From: Nephromyces sp. MM_2019
Lineage: Eukaryota > Apicomplexa > Aconoidasida > Nephromycida
DNA: 14,736 nt
Reading direction: 5' to 3'
NCBI GenBank assembly: GCA_015657535.1
Contig: JADHZB010000353.1
Location: 1 to 14,736, forward strand
Both the position numbers and the translations under genes were made by a program. A model generated the notes under the pieces. It was not told where the DNA came from and did no database searches. It saw nothing but the letters and a program-made list of their open reading frames with translations. Shown one piece after another: positions 1 to 7,940 of this stretch (its first letter is position 1; every line of letters begins with the position of its first letter).

Positions 1-15
1 CCCCCCCAAACTAAC

Positions 16-169
16 CCTTATCATATCGGATACCCCCCTAATCGCATCAAATAGATCCTGTGGCTCAGAGAGGTAGTTAGCGTTAATATAAACTTTACTA
101 TCTGCTGTTATACTAATTTTGCCTCTGCTTTTCGGCTCGGAAGTAAAGTAGAAGGTGGAAACAGCTCGC
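16..169 (-). CDS. GMC exon: start of C-terminal GMC domain
   Basis: The acceptor is CATCCTCAG before 169, entered in phase 2. The reading frame runs AVSTFYFTSEPKSRGKIS, then NYLSEPQDLFDAIRGV. It aligns with the conserved C-terminal GMC stretch of the form P-x-S-x-G-x-x-x-L ... N-Y-x-x-x-P-x-D-L-x-x-x-x-x-G. The phase-0 donor AGG/GTTAGT at 15-10 leads into a G-run on the coding strand, so the exon most likely ends at 16. Reading could instead run on past the window edge. The active-site His, normally about 100 residues further on, is not in the window. Confidence 0.8.
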
Positions 170-3100
170 CTGAGGATGTGTGTGAGAAAAATTTTGATGT
201 TAAATGGGGGGTGAAGAGGGGGGTGGAAAAGGGGTGTTAAAATGGGGGAAACTTTGCTATGAAGGGAAAAAATGGGGGATAAACATAAGGGGAATACTTC
301 AATAGAGGGGGGGTTAAAAATTTGGGGGGTGAAACATGGGGGGGTTAAATATGGGGGTGGTAGATATAAGGGGGGTTAAACATTGCCTTGGGTACACATA
401 AGGGAGGTTAAGCCTAGGCTGGTTAAACATAAGGGGGTAAAACCTGGGCTTGGGGTTAAGATTAATAAGGGGGGTATGTAGACGCTTATATAAAGGGTGT
501 GGGGTGACTGATCAAGTATATAGAGCCCCCCAAGGCGGAGGGTAATCGAAGTGGAGAGAGATAAAATTTAAAGGGCGGAAAGCTTCAGATATCCTCGAGG
601 AGGGAGGAGTTAAAGAGTGGAATACTAAAGCAATGAGATGGCTAATCTTTGATACAGTAAAACTTATGGAGGTGGCTGCGTAGGAGCGGCGGAGAAACCT
701 TCTTAAACATCTCAACACGCACACTCAAGTAATCGCATCAGCAATGATGTCTTCAGATTTTCACCTGGTCATACACACGCCTTAAGCATCCCCCAATCAC
801 CCACACACACACCTCCCGCTGCACACAGTCTGATGCTTGAAGCCCAAAACCACCTAACCCATTACCTAAAGCAGTCCCCTATCATTGATATATGCTTGCA
901 AATGCTCCTTATCTTCAACCCAAATAGAGAGTTTTCTGGGCTTGAACAGCTTCTGATTAAGCCAAAGAGGAAGTCAATGAAGGGATCGTCACGCCAAGGA
1001 GGAGGAAAGACAAACCTCGTCGAGTATATCACACCTTCTGTGACGCCTGAGCCGTGCAACTCCTCTTGGGCAGAGAGAGAGCAATGAAAGCTCCTATCTC
1101 CCACACTGAAATACACACACAGTAGAGTATACGCCTTTTCTGCTTGTGTGTATAAGACGGTTAAAACTCATGTGTGTGTGTGTGTAAGACTGTTAAAACT
1201 CGTGTATGTATAAGACGATTAAAAGTCGTGTGTGTGTTGCTTGTTTTGATGTTTTAATAAGAGAAGGATGTCTGAGATGAAGATGTAAACTAGAGAGAGA
1301 ATACACAAGAAGACACACACATTTACTGTGTGATGAAACACGTGATCAAGAATGAAGCTGTTTTGCTGATTTCGCACACACAAATGGATAGAAGCAGAAG
1401 AAATGAAAAGGATTGAGAAAAACGTCAAAATCAGCAAGAAAGCAAACTCAAAAGCACTAGCAATGACTTGACAATAAGTAGCACAAAGTGCATACACCGA
1501 CAGAGGGGCAGTCAAAGAGATACAGAGAGAGACACAGAGACATACAGATAGAGACAAACATACAGACATACACAGAGATGTTCAGAGATATAGACACACG
1601 GAGACATAGCATCACAGGTGCAATCAGAGACTCAGAAGCACATCGACACACACACACCTGAAATTGTCACAATCAGGACCAGCTTTACGTAAACCAACGT
1701 AAGGAGCTACTATAGGAGGTATTTGAGGATAGTCTAGCACATTGAATTGGTCGAAGAAAGCCCCGATAGGTATTAGAACCCTGTCGCTAAAGTTTCTGCC
1801 TAAGTCAGGGATTTCTTTGATGAGGGGAACTCCAACCTCTCTGATTTCTTCCAAAGGCCCAACACCTAAGATAATTGGTGTGTGTGTGGGGGTATGTGTG
1901 TATGTGTGCCATATTTCTGAGTGCTTGAGCATGTAATATGCACTGTGTGCGCTTCTGTCGGCTGTAGGCATGAGAATCTGCAGTGTGTGTGTGCGTGAGT
2001 TTGGAGGTAGTGTGTGCAAGTGCGAGTGTGTGTACGTGCGAGTGTGTAAGAGTGTAGGGGTGTGTTTGTTTGTGTCTGTACGAGTGCAAGCATGTATGAG
2101 TGTCTTTGAAGTGTCATTTTTATCGTGTCTGCGGATGCATACCTGCTGCGTTAATGGTAAGCTCGCGTGTGCGGAATATTTGCACTGTATATATGCATTG
2201 TGTCGGCGTGGTGAGCAACCCTAGTATGCATGCCGTTGAGGGGTTATACACACTAAATTGTGTGTGTAACTACGCGTATGCATATCTTGAATATAACTAC
2301 ACTTTATCGTATTATTTTGCTTGATAAAGCTTATGGCGTGTGTGTACGGCCTGGTGGTAAGGCTTATGGAGCAATATCACATCCTATTTTTCTGTCAATC
2401 CCTGCTAGTTCCACACACACCATTACTTTGCAGATATAGAGGTGGAAAGCGTGCGTGAATTTCTGGGAATAAGCTAAAACATCCTCTATTGTGCGGACAT
2501 TGCTTCAGGTATGCCTGCTTGACGCACACACTGCTTAATACATATCTGCACTAGTACCCTCATACACACACTTATCCGTAGAAACACACACGAATACACA
2601 CGCTGTCGTACATACACATTGATTTATATGCAAATACACAACTAATTATACGCCCACACACAATGCTCCATACAACCTCACAAGACAGCTCTAACATACA
2701 ATGCCCCTCATCCATACACACACACGCAACTACTCATACGCACACACATACATGCACCTACCACATTCTGCTGCTAATCTCTCCAAACGGAAAGCTTACC
2801 AGATTTATAGAGTAGTAGACTAGTAGGTATAGCTCCAGTCGAAAGTATTATTTCACCTCCTTCTCGCACACAAGCCCTATAATGTCCCTTGCGTTTTTGA
2901 AAGAAGTAGTTTACCATGAATGCATACTTGGAGGCTATGCTATGCTGAAACGTATAAAAGAGATCTGCAAGCACACACAGAACACAAAAGGCTCAGTATT
3001 TTCATGATGAGAGCACCTTGAGATATACACATGTGTGCTGGAAATAAGTATGTGAATATCTTCATACATCTGAGAATTCAGTCTTTCTTGAGGTGCGCAG

Positions 3101-6100
3101 GCTGCTGTGTGTGATGCTGTGGATCTTACTATGTGTGTGATGCTGTGGAGGTCAGAGTGTGTGTGGTGCCGTGGAGCTTATTATATATGTGATGGCGCTG
3201 AGCTCATTGTATGTATGATGCCTGGAGGTTAGTATATGCCGGATACTGCAAAGCCTATAATGCATGTGATACTCGGAAGCTAGGTACGGGTGATACTGCA
3301 AGGCAGAGTGTCTGTGATTATCTTTAGCTTATTGTGTGTAATCCTTCCTAGCTCAGTGTGCGCTCAATATTTGGCAACTTATAGTGTGTGTGGAAAGGCT
3401 TGCTAATATTTGAAGATAAGTCTTAAAAAAAGCCCAATTTTTCATAGGTTTTCACTAAGAAGGTGCACTCATCATATAGGGCAATCACTAGTGAGTAACC
3501 TGTCCAGTAGCCTAGAGAGAGAAAGTCTGGTCTCCGACTGTATATAGGAGCGAAGTCTTCTAGTACGGTTTCATGATAATGCACACACTTTGCCGTTATT
3601 CCGGTATCTAGTTGCTCGAACTCTACTCTCTGAAGGATGTTGAGATGATGATAAGAGCAATCGAACGATGCGAATATTGTGCATATTCTAGCAGGAAGGC
3701 AGGAGCTGATAGAGTGAAGAGCCTGTACAAGTAGCTAGAGTGAAAAAGCTACACAAGTAGTTAGAGTGAAGAGACCGATTATACCTGTTAATCGCTAGTG
3801 CTAGAGTCAAGAGCTTGATTCTCTTAGTAATAACTCGCATGCTAGATATAAGATAATTCTACTGCCTAGAAACCTGCGTGTTTTTCTATCAGCCTCATTA
3901 GAGACATGCATAAACCAGCAGAAATATCATCAAATGGCACACACACTTTTATCTAGCCCTACAGAATATCGAAGTTAAGCTGCCTAGAAACAGCGAGTTT
4001 CACTCTTTCTAGCAAAGCGATTTCAATCTGCTGGTCCTTAATATTTATCAGCTAGCTTGTTTAAGGATACAGGCTCTCTGTAGCCTTAGCTAATGCTCGT
4101 GCTTCATCTGCCTCCTGAGTTATACTATTTTGCTATTACAAAATAGCATAAATTCTCAGGAAGCACTTGTATACCTTGTGTAGTACAATAAAACTTTGTC
4201 GGAACTATGATTTTATGAAGAAAAAAAGACTTCTTTATTGGGAAAGAGCTGTGCATTCTGTTTGGTTTTTTGAAGCAGTGTGTGTAGAAGTGTGTGCAGC
4301 TTTGTGTGATGGCGTAGTGTTTGAGTTATACGCTATAGGAACACCTTGTCTTGGAAGCAGGCTAATCCGTCCCCTAAACTGTGTGTGTGTTTGAAAAAGC
4401 TACCAGTTCGTCTAAAAAAAACCTAGTTTCCTCACCAATCTCTATCGGTCTCCTCAACTGTGTGTGCGCTTCATTTTTTCACGAATACACCACTCTCCTA
4501 ACGCACTCATACCATTCATTTTTCACAGAACTTGTAAGCAAGTCCCACTGCTTGAACTACACACACGTTACTTCTGCTAGTAACACACATCCAATTATTC
4601 TACGCCTAGAACTGCGACCAGTGCAATCTCTTCTCTATAAGCTACCATTCACTTGCACACACCTCGACAGTCATCTCCGGCTGCACTGTGAGAGTAGTAG
4701 GTCGCATAGATACGACGTTACTTCCTCCTCTTCCAAGGAGCACATCTGCTGCCATCCTAAAGAATTTCCTTGCGGGATCAAAGAGAGAATAGCTTCTCCA
4801 TACATAACCAGGTGATATCTTGTGTGTTAGCTGTGGCTCTTGCTTAGCTCTCCCCCAAGCAGAAGAAGCAGTGCTCTCTTCCGATCGAGAAGGCTGGCTA
4901 TTTGGTGCATACCCTATCGAATGAAGGCCGCTAGCGTAGAGGAGGGATACCTTATCGGCTACAGCAGGGCTAGCCACCCTATCTCTTACCCAAGCGAAGG
5001 CCTAGAGAGTTGGGAAAGGTATGTGTGTGTATTGGGGATATGCTAGGAGGTTATGTATGTTTGGGATATGCTAGGCGGTTATGGGTGTTGGGAACATGCT
5101 AGGAGGATGCGTGTGCTAACGCAAATTGTATGTCTTGAGAATGCGTGTGTGGTGGTGTATTTTGTGTGGGTATAGATGTGGAGTGCGTGTGCGGCTATAC
5201 GTGATTGGTGTGTCCGTAGGTATAGGGGAAGCATTAGTATATGGGAATTGTGTGTGTAGCTATACATGCTATATACGTGTATGATATTACTACGATCTGA
5301 TAGATCCCCTCTGTGTGTGATGCGTAAATTTACGACATATAGTGTGTCCTGTGATGATGGAATACGCCGTGTGTGTGAAACTTGCATCTTATTTGTGCTA
5401 TGTGCAAGCTATTTATAGTGTGATATGTTATACTTCTGAGTTGTGAGGGCAGGGTATGAGAATGTTTTTTTTTTTTGCATAGTGGTAGTTAGAATTTACT
5501 TGTGGGGATTATTTTCTACTTTGTGGGTGTGTGTGTGTGTAGGGTGAGCTGCTTTCTCCTATCAAAGAGGTATATGTACGGGTTAAGTGAGAGTGTACAT
5601 TCCCTCTTTACCTCTGGTGGTCTAAGCAATCAAGTGTGCGCATAGCAAAATGTTTAAACTATCGTAAACACAAACATACACGCACACACAAAGAAGAGCT
5701 CCAATCCTAGGCGATGTACCAAGAGAAGTATCTTCCTCATTTTAAAAATCCCTCTAGCCTCTAGCAATGCTAGAGGATCGATTCTACTACCTGATTGATG
5801 AGCTGATTATCCCACAGGTCCCCATGCTCTTGTTTTAAGTAATTGAAGAATTCCTCCTCTTCTTCAATATATATCGCCATGTTAATGCTAGAGCCTCCTC
5901 CCATTACACTACCAATGTGTGTCCGTACACCCTGGGTAGTTGTTATTCTCTGGCTGACGACTGGGTCATCAATCACTAGCCCCGCTCCACTCATATCTCT
6001 AGTTAACTTAGCTACAGGAGCATCACGTTCTGGGCCTCTCTCTAGAAGAAGCACCTTCTGACCTATGTGTACGAAAAAGATTAGGAATTTTTGCCTAGAT

Positions 6101-7751
6101 TCAACGTTAGAAGTGCATTCTAAGGTTTAGGGAGGGGGAGGTGTCAGTATGCTTTAATTTGTGCGCGTGTGTACATGTGGAAGAATGCACACACAGATTT
6201 GTGTGTGCGTGTGCGCGTGTGGAAGGGTGCATATCGAAGCATGTGCCTGTGTGTGTGTGCAGATGGCAATGGCATACAATCAACGGTATTGGCCCTAAAG
6301 GAGTAAATCTTCTTTTTAAAGTATTCTCGCACTTATCTACTATCTATAGGTTGAGTAAGTCGTTGTGTGCTTACGTCTATCGCATACATGATAGTCTTAT
6401 GTTATGCTGTGCAAAATCTATGAAAATCTTAGTATCACACACTAGATAAAATCTACTGCACACACAGTTCTTTCAAGAGGTTCAGGCAAGCGAAACATTC
6501 ACCTCCACATATAGTGTATGGATGTCGTATCTACTTGAGTATGCATATGTATTCCAAGCATACGGCATACGCACGATACACAATCTACCTAATCCCTCCC
6601 CCTCCACCCACACACGATACATATTCCATCTAATCCCCCCTGCACACATATCACGCACACACCCACCGCCCACACACATGTATATACTATCTAATTCCCT
6701 ATTTTTTTGTAGCCATACCAGCACTAGCTAGCGTATAAGCTAAGGGGCATCCGGCAACACCAGCTCCGACTATAATGTAGTCAAATCTTGTAGGTATCTC
6801 GGTTGTTGCATTTAATGATGTGTTGTATACAAATCCCAGCACTGCTTCTTCTACAGAAGTAAAGAAAGCTCTAAACCACTTGATCATTCCATGAGGAGTA
6901 AGCCACAAGCTTAAAGGATCTGTATCTCCATATACATCAGCCCCAAGCAGCTTTCTTATCCGTCCAAAGGGGTTAGAATCATTGCTACTTCCTCCTCCGA
7001 ATTCTATGCTGCTGTTAAGCTTTGCTTCTTGTGTGTTAGAGGAAGCATCACACATTTTGTGTGCACCGTATGAGGAGATTTCATCTTCTAGGGGGTTCTC
7101 GGTAAGAAGTCTAGTTTCTGAAGCTGATATAGCAACCGAATTTTTCCCCTCAGGAACAGTAGAAACTAGCGATTCCTTCTCACTAGCATTGTGCCTAGCG
7201 TCTATATGCCTTAAGCTACTACCCTGTAAATCTTCCGTTGCAATAGCTTTGCTCGGGCTCATGTGTGTTATCCAATGCAGACCTAGGTTCTCGCTTTGCT
7301 GTGAATCAAGGTATAAGCCTTTTTCATTTTTGCTGTTAGAGGCTGTAGGGTAAGTGTGTTGATTCTGCACCTGTGGGTAGGCTGTTGGTGTGTGACTTTT
7401 CTGTGGAGATCTAAGCTGAAGGTTATTACCTGGGTTACTAGACTCTAATGCTTGTTCATCTGTGTGTGTTGCTTGATTGTTAGTTGCTTCGGAGCGTGTG
7501 TGTGGTGGTTGATTGGGATCTCCTGAAATGTAAATATGTGATGGTTGATAACCAGCTCCCGGTGTGTGTGTGTATGGTGGCTGATACCCCACCCCAGGTC
7601 TCTCCCTGTATTGTGATGTCTGCAAACTCTCTGCTGCCACTGGAATGCCTAGTAGCGTGAGAGCTACAGGAGAGTAGACTAGCCATCCCAGTGTTAACAT
7701 CAGCAGATAAAGCATACTGCCAATAAAAAAAAGATGGTAATGATGCTTCAT
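16..7751 (-). CDS. GMC-family FAD-dependent oxidoreductase, HOTHEAD-like, split gene (3' end outside the window)
   Basis: The gene model is join 7751-6719, 6062-5791, 5001-4663, 2944-2800, 1865-1658, 1105-866, 723-664, 169-16, all minus. Every junction is GT..AG and all phases agree, giving 817 codons without the candidate cassette exons 4132-4071 and 3705-3456. In order it shows: a hydrophobic N-terminus (residues 7-40); a Thr/His/Ser-rich linker (about 45-310); the Rossmann motif GAGVAG (329-334); the ADP-ribose-binding Glu in VLLLERG (about 352); the first GMC signature, GSVMGGGSSIN (395-405); the second region, EIILSTGAIPTSLLLYKSG+VGP; the LGRNFSDR motif; and the start of the C-terminal GMC domain (PKSRG..NYLSEPQDL). 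AGCPLAxTLA, VLLLERG and GGGSxIN resemble plant HOTHEAD/mandelonitrile-lyase proteins more than bacterial choline dehydrogenases. Family members oxidise alcohols, or cleave cyanohydrins, using FAD. The substrate here is unknown. The catalytic His/Asn motifs lie past base 1. The hydrophobic N-terminus suggests secretory or membrane location (inference). Confidence 0.85.
170..663 (-). repeat. Intron with purine G-run repeats (C-rich in the transcript)
   Basis: This is the intron between the last two GMC exons. From about 190 to 480 the plus strand carries an irregular repeat of runs of 4-7 G separated by TTAAA, TTAAACAT or ATAA, with a unit of about 17-25 bases. In the transcript this puts C-runs in the acceptor half. 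The donor half has a G-run in the transcript (CCCCCC on the plus strand at about 526-531). No (TG)n tract of note occurs, so this intron replaces the TG/CA system with G/C runs. No coding sequence was recognised inside. Confidence 0.7.
664..723 (-). CDS. GMC exon: short 60-base exon (placement tentative)
   Basis: Phase 2 enters after ACTTGAG and leaves at CATAA/GTTTTA. This reads VRVEMFKKVSPPLLRSHLHK and bridges the preceding and following exons without a stop. It was chosen because it is the one reading I found that satisfies both phases. The longer overlapping open frame (724-512, reading RRFLRRSYAATSISF and so on) has no usable phase-matched donor before its TGA. This part of GMC proteins is poorly conserved, so homology cannot decide. 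Confidence 0.45.
866..1105 (-). CDS. GMC exon: variable region between FAD core and C-terminal domain
   Basis: The acceptor is GTGTATTTCAG (1 base left in phase 2) and the donor is TTTAG/GTAATG (phase 2). It encodes about 80 residues including HGSGVTEGVIYSTRFVFPPP and WRDDPFIDFLFGL. It contributes to the substrate-domain region, where HOTHEAD-type proteins diverge. The open frame and phase match on both sides support it. The downstream intron (865-724) is only 142 bases and contains a 7-bp inverted repeat, AAGCATC (784-790) with GATGCTT (832-838). Confidence 0.7.
1106..1657 (-). repeat. Intron with TG block (1146-1235) and CA blocks (1314-1657)
   Basis: On the plus strand the TG tracts lie beside the downstream exon and the CA tracts beside the upstream exon. 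As transcribed, the donor half is therefore UG-rich (it starts GUGUGUGUGUGU) and the acceptor half CA-rich. The middle is very pyrimidine-rich on the coding strand. A 116-codon open frame here (1569-1219) is low-complexity Leu/Ser/Cys and is treated as intronic. A short stretch just after the AG at about 1356 could be an extra exon ending at a GTAAAT donor, but this is unproven. Confidence 0.6.
1658..1865 (-). CDS. GMC exon: VGP... / LGRNFSDR region
   Basis: The acceptor TTATCTTAG/GT completes the Gly codon split at 2800, giving KSG-VGPLEEIREVGVPL. This matches the conserved GMC stretch LxLSGIGPxxxLxxxGIPxxxDLPGVGxNLxDH. The protein continues KEIPDLGRNFSDRVLIPI. The usual His of the xDH motif is Arg here (SDR), as in HOTHEAD-type members that lack it. 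The donor TTTCAG/GTGTGTGTG is in phase 2. The acceptor has only a weak pyrimidine tract. Confidence 0.85.
1866..2799 (-). repeat. Intron (934 bases) with TG half (1878-2350) and CA half (2410-2760)
   Basis: The plus strand is dense in (TG)3-6 tracts from 1878 to about 2350 and in (CA)3-5 tracts from about 2410 to 2760. In the transcript the donor half is UG-rich and the acceptor half CA-rich, so the ends are complementary. Both neighbouring exons join directly at a conserved GMC motif (KSG-VGP), so no coding sequence is needed inside. The short open frames in it are repeat products (Val/Cys/Ser or His/Thr). Confidence 0.75.
2800..2944 (-). CDS. GMC exon: ...EIILSTGAIPTSLLLYKSG
   Basis: The pyrimidine-rich acceptor CTCTTTTATACGTTTCAG is in phase 0 and the donor TCTG/GTAAGC in phase 1. 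It encodes ASKYAFMVNYFFQKRKGHYR, followed by EIILSTGAIPTSLLLYKSG. The first part matches the GMC strand usually written RAVGVEY; the second is the VILSAGAI motif next to the second GMC signature. An alternative acceptor 19 bases upstream (GTGCTTGCAG) would be in phase 1. Confidence 0.85.
2945..3455 (-). repeat. Intronic minisatellite around GTGTGTGATGCTGTGGAG
   Basis: From about 3102 to 3400 the plus strand holds degenerate copies of TGTGTGTGATGCTGTGGAGCTTA at roughly 26-33-base spacing (clear copies near 3106, 3132, 3158 and 3185). The array decays towards 3400. This unit was not seen in any other intron of the window. Apart from the TG core it contains nothing recognisable. Confidence 0.65.
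3456..3705 (-). CDS. Candidate extra GMC exon (cassette B), about 83 codons
   Basis: The acceptor TTCACTCTATCAG is in phase 2 and the donor TTCTTA/GTGAAA in phase 0. The frame is open for about 105 codons in total, has no ATG, and has a normal, non-repetitive composition. It reads for example LNILQRVEFEQLDTGITAKC, then VLEDFAPIYSRRPDFLSLGY. Phases fit exactly between cassette A and the 2944 exon. Because the flanking exons (5001-4663 and 2944-2800) also join in phase and in family alignment, this would be an optional insert of about 104 residues with cassette A. It sits in the variable loop before the RAVGV-like strand. I recognise no domain. It could also belong to a nested transcript. Confidence 0.4.
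3709..3775. repeat. Short tandem repeat, unit about 26 bases
   Basis: There are three degenerate copies beginning TAGAGTGAAG/A at about 3710, 3735 and 3762, joined by GCCTGTACAAGTAG-like spacers. They lie immediately upstream (on the minus strand) of candidate cassette exon B. They carry no TG/CA core, unlike the other intronic arrays. Confidence 0.55.
4071..4132 (-). CDS. Candidate extra GMC exon (cassette A), 62 bases
   Basis: The acceptor TTTGTAATAG (or TATAACTCAG, 18 bases later) is in phase 0 and the donor GAGCCT/GTATCC in phase 2. It reads QNSITQEADEARALAKATES, a charged helical segment unlike the surrounding repeat DNA. It sits between a CA tract (3937-3947) and a TG block (4255-4390), the position exons occupy elsewhere in the window. 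It is in phase with both the 5001-4663 exon and cassette B. Confidence 0.4.
4133..4662 (-). repeat. Intron with TG (4255-4460) and CA (4560-4662) blocks
   Basis: The donor GAG/GTGTGTGCAAG at 4662 opens a UG-rich donor half in the transcript. The half nearer the candidate cassette is CA-rich in the transcript (TG on the plus strand). Two long plus-strand frames here (4167-4394 and 4381-4815) run across the intron into the antisense of a conserved exon and are not genes. If the cassettes are skipped, the intron runs from 4662 to 2945. Confidence 0.6.
4663..5001 (-). CDS. GMC exon: AFAWVRDRV ... TTLTVQPEMTVE
   Basis: The strong acceptor TTTCCCAACTCTCTAG and donor GAG/GTGTGTG are both in phase 0, giving exactly 113 codons. 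The protein reads FAWVRDRVASPAVADKV, then LHSIGYAPNSQP, a Ser-rich loop, SPGYVWRSYSLFDPA and finally TTLTVQPEMTVE. It follows the GMC pattern: a W-x-x-x helix, the A-G-x-x-x-G-Y segment, the S-A-x-x-Y-L-like stretch and the N-L-T-V-x-x-x-x-x-V strand. It corresponds closely to HOTHEAD SYPWVEREIV...EVGV. Confidence 0.85.
5002..5790 (-). repeat. Intron with TG half (5020-5540), CA half (5668-5690) and a 31-base repeat
   Basis: On the plus strand, TG tracts run from just outside the 5001 exon to 5540, including a perfect (GT)7 at 5527-5540. A CA cluster lies at 5668-5690 on the donor side. Between about 5034 and 5112 there are three copies of GGGATATGCTAGGAGGTTATG-like sequence, spaced about 25-31 bases. 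A T10 run lies near 5466-5475. The flanking exons join inside a conserved GMC segment, so this is non-coding. Confidence 0.75.
5791..6062 (-). CDS. GMC exon: FAD-binding loop and first GMC signature
   Basis: The acceptor CACATAG/GT completes a Gly codon split at 6719, giving LASAG-QKVLLLERGPERD. The donor CAATCAG/GTAGTA is in phase 0. The first GMC signature is GSVMGGGSSINMAIY. The conserved Glu of LLLERG binds the FAD ribose in this family. An unusual run of five Glu (IEEEEEFF) follows the signature, where most members have a short RG...D turn. The acceptor lacks a pyrimidine tract (CGTACACATAG). Confidence 0.88.
6063..6718 (-). repeat. Intron with TG half (6160-6265) and CA half (6425-6680)
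   Basis: The donor CTG/GTATGG is at 6718. In the transcript the donor half has UG tracts (CA on the plus strand at 6605-6680) and the acceptor half CA tracts (TG on the plus strand at 6160-6265). The splice joins the Rossmann helix to its second strand exactly, so no exon is missing here. Confidence 0.75.
6719..7751 (-). CDS. GMC exon: hydrophobic N-terminus, low-complexity linker, Rossmann start
   Basis: Translation from the ATG at 7751 (context CCACCGATGA) begins MKHHYHLFFIGSMLYLLMLT, a hydrophobic segment ending near GIPVAAES that would serve as signal peptide or anchor. Residues about 45-310 are a linker rich in Ser, Thr, Asn and Gln. It holds a two-copy PG(V/A)GYQP(P/S) repeat and several Thr-His pairs encoded by CA tracts. 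FDYIIVGAGVAGCPLAYTLA closes the exon. Four synonymous against two replacement differences between the PG-GYQP copies support this frame. A linker this long is not usual for GMC enzymes. If the upstream exons are real, this Met is internal and the hydrophobic stretch is an internal membrane segment. Confidence 0.8.
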
Positions 7752-7811
7752 CGGTGGCCCCTATAACAGCATTAGCAGTAATAGCATTGGAATTGGCATG
7801 ATAAGACTTAC
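7752..7811 (-). other. 51-base mini-intron, or upstream ORF just before the GMC ATG
   Basis: GTAAGT at 7811 and TTATAG ending at 7761 would define a 51-base phase-0 intron, after which GGG CCA CCG leads into the ATG at 7751. Unspliced, the same bases encode a 12-codon ORF, MPIPMLLLLMLL, whose TAG ends 9 bases before the ATG. Both readings are direct from sequence; only RNA can choose. The intron would be far shorter than the others and has no TG or CA tract. Confidence 0.45.
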
Positions 7812-7940
7812 TTTTCTCTTTCTTTGTGCCTCATTTCCAAGCCTATGAGCTACTAAGCGATAATCTACACTGTTAAACCTAGTATCCTCAATGGCATTAT
7901 TACTACTTCCTCGGCCAAATTTAGATATCGGCAAATGCGG
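7812..7940 (-). CDS. Possible upstream exon of the GMC gene
   Basis: This has the best acceptor in the window (TTTCTCTCTTTTTCTTCTTTAAAAG, before 7940) and a consensus donor, AAA/GTAAGT. It is exactly 43 codons in phase 0. It reads PHLPISKFGRGSSNNAIEDT, then a basic end, AQRKRK. Splicing into 7760 stays in frame with the ATG at 7751. It may instead be 5' untranslated. FGRGSSNN recalls FGGGSSND in the next exon, which may be chance. Confidence 0.45.

Noticed and set aside
181..500. Telomere-like repeats (TTAA followed by G-runs)
   Set aside because: The G-runs vary in length, the spacers vary, there is no TTTAGGG or TTAGGG array, and coding exons lie on both sides.
512..724. 70-codon minus frame in the GMC gene as a full exon
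   Set aside because: It has no phase-matched donor before its TGA; the shorter 723-664 exon in another frame fits both neighbours, though this remains tentative.
1219..1569. 116-codon minus-strand frame rich in Leu, Ser, Cys and Phe
   Set aside because: It overlaps an intron whose borders are fixed by phase-matched exons, and its sequence is translation of pyrimidine and TG tracts.
4381..4815. 144-codon plus-strand frame
   Set aside because: It runs antisense through the conserved GMC exon 5001-4663 and its donor, whose protein matches a known family.
6982..7353. 123-codon plus-strand frame
   Set aside because: It is antisense to the coding exon containing the N-terminal linker of the GMC protein.
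7480..7686. Minus-strand frame beginning MASLLSCSSHATRH
   Set aside because: It overlaps the GMC exon in another frame; the PG(V/A)GYQP repeat with mainly third-position differences supports the MKHHYHLFF frame.
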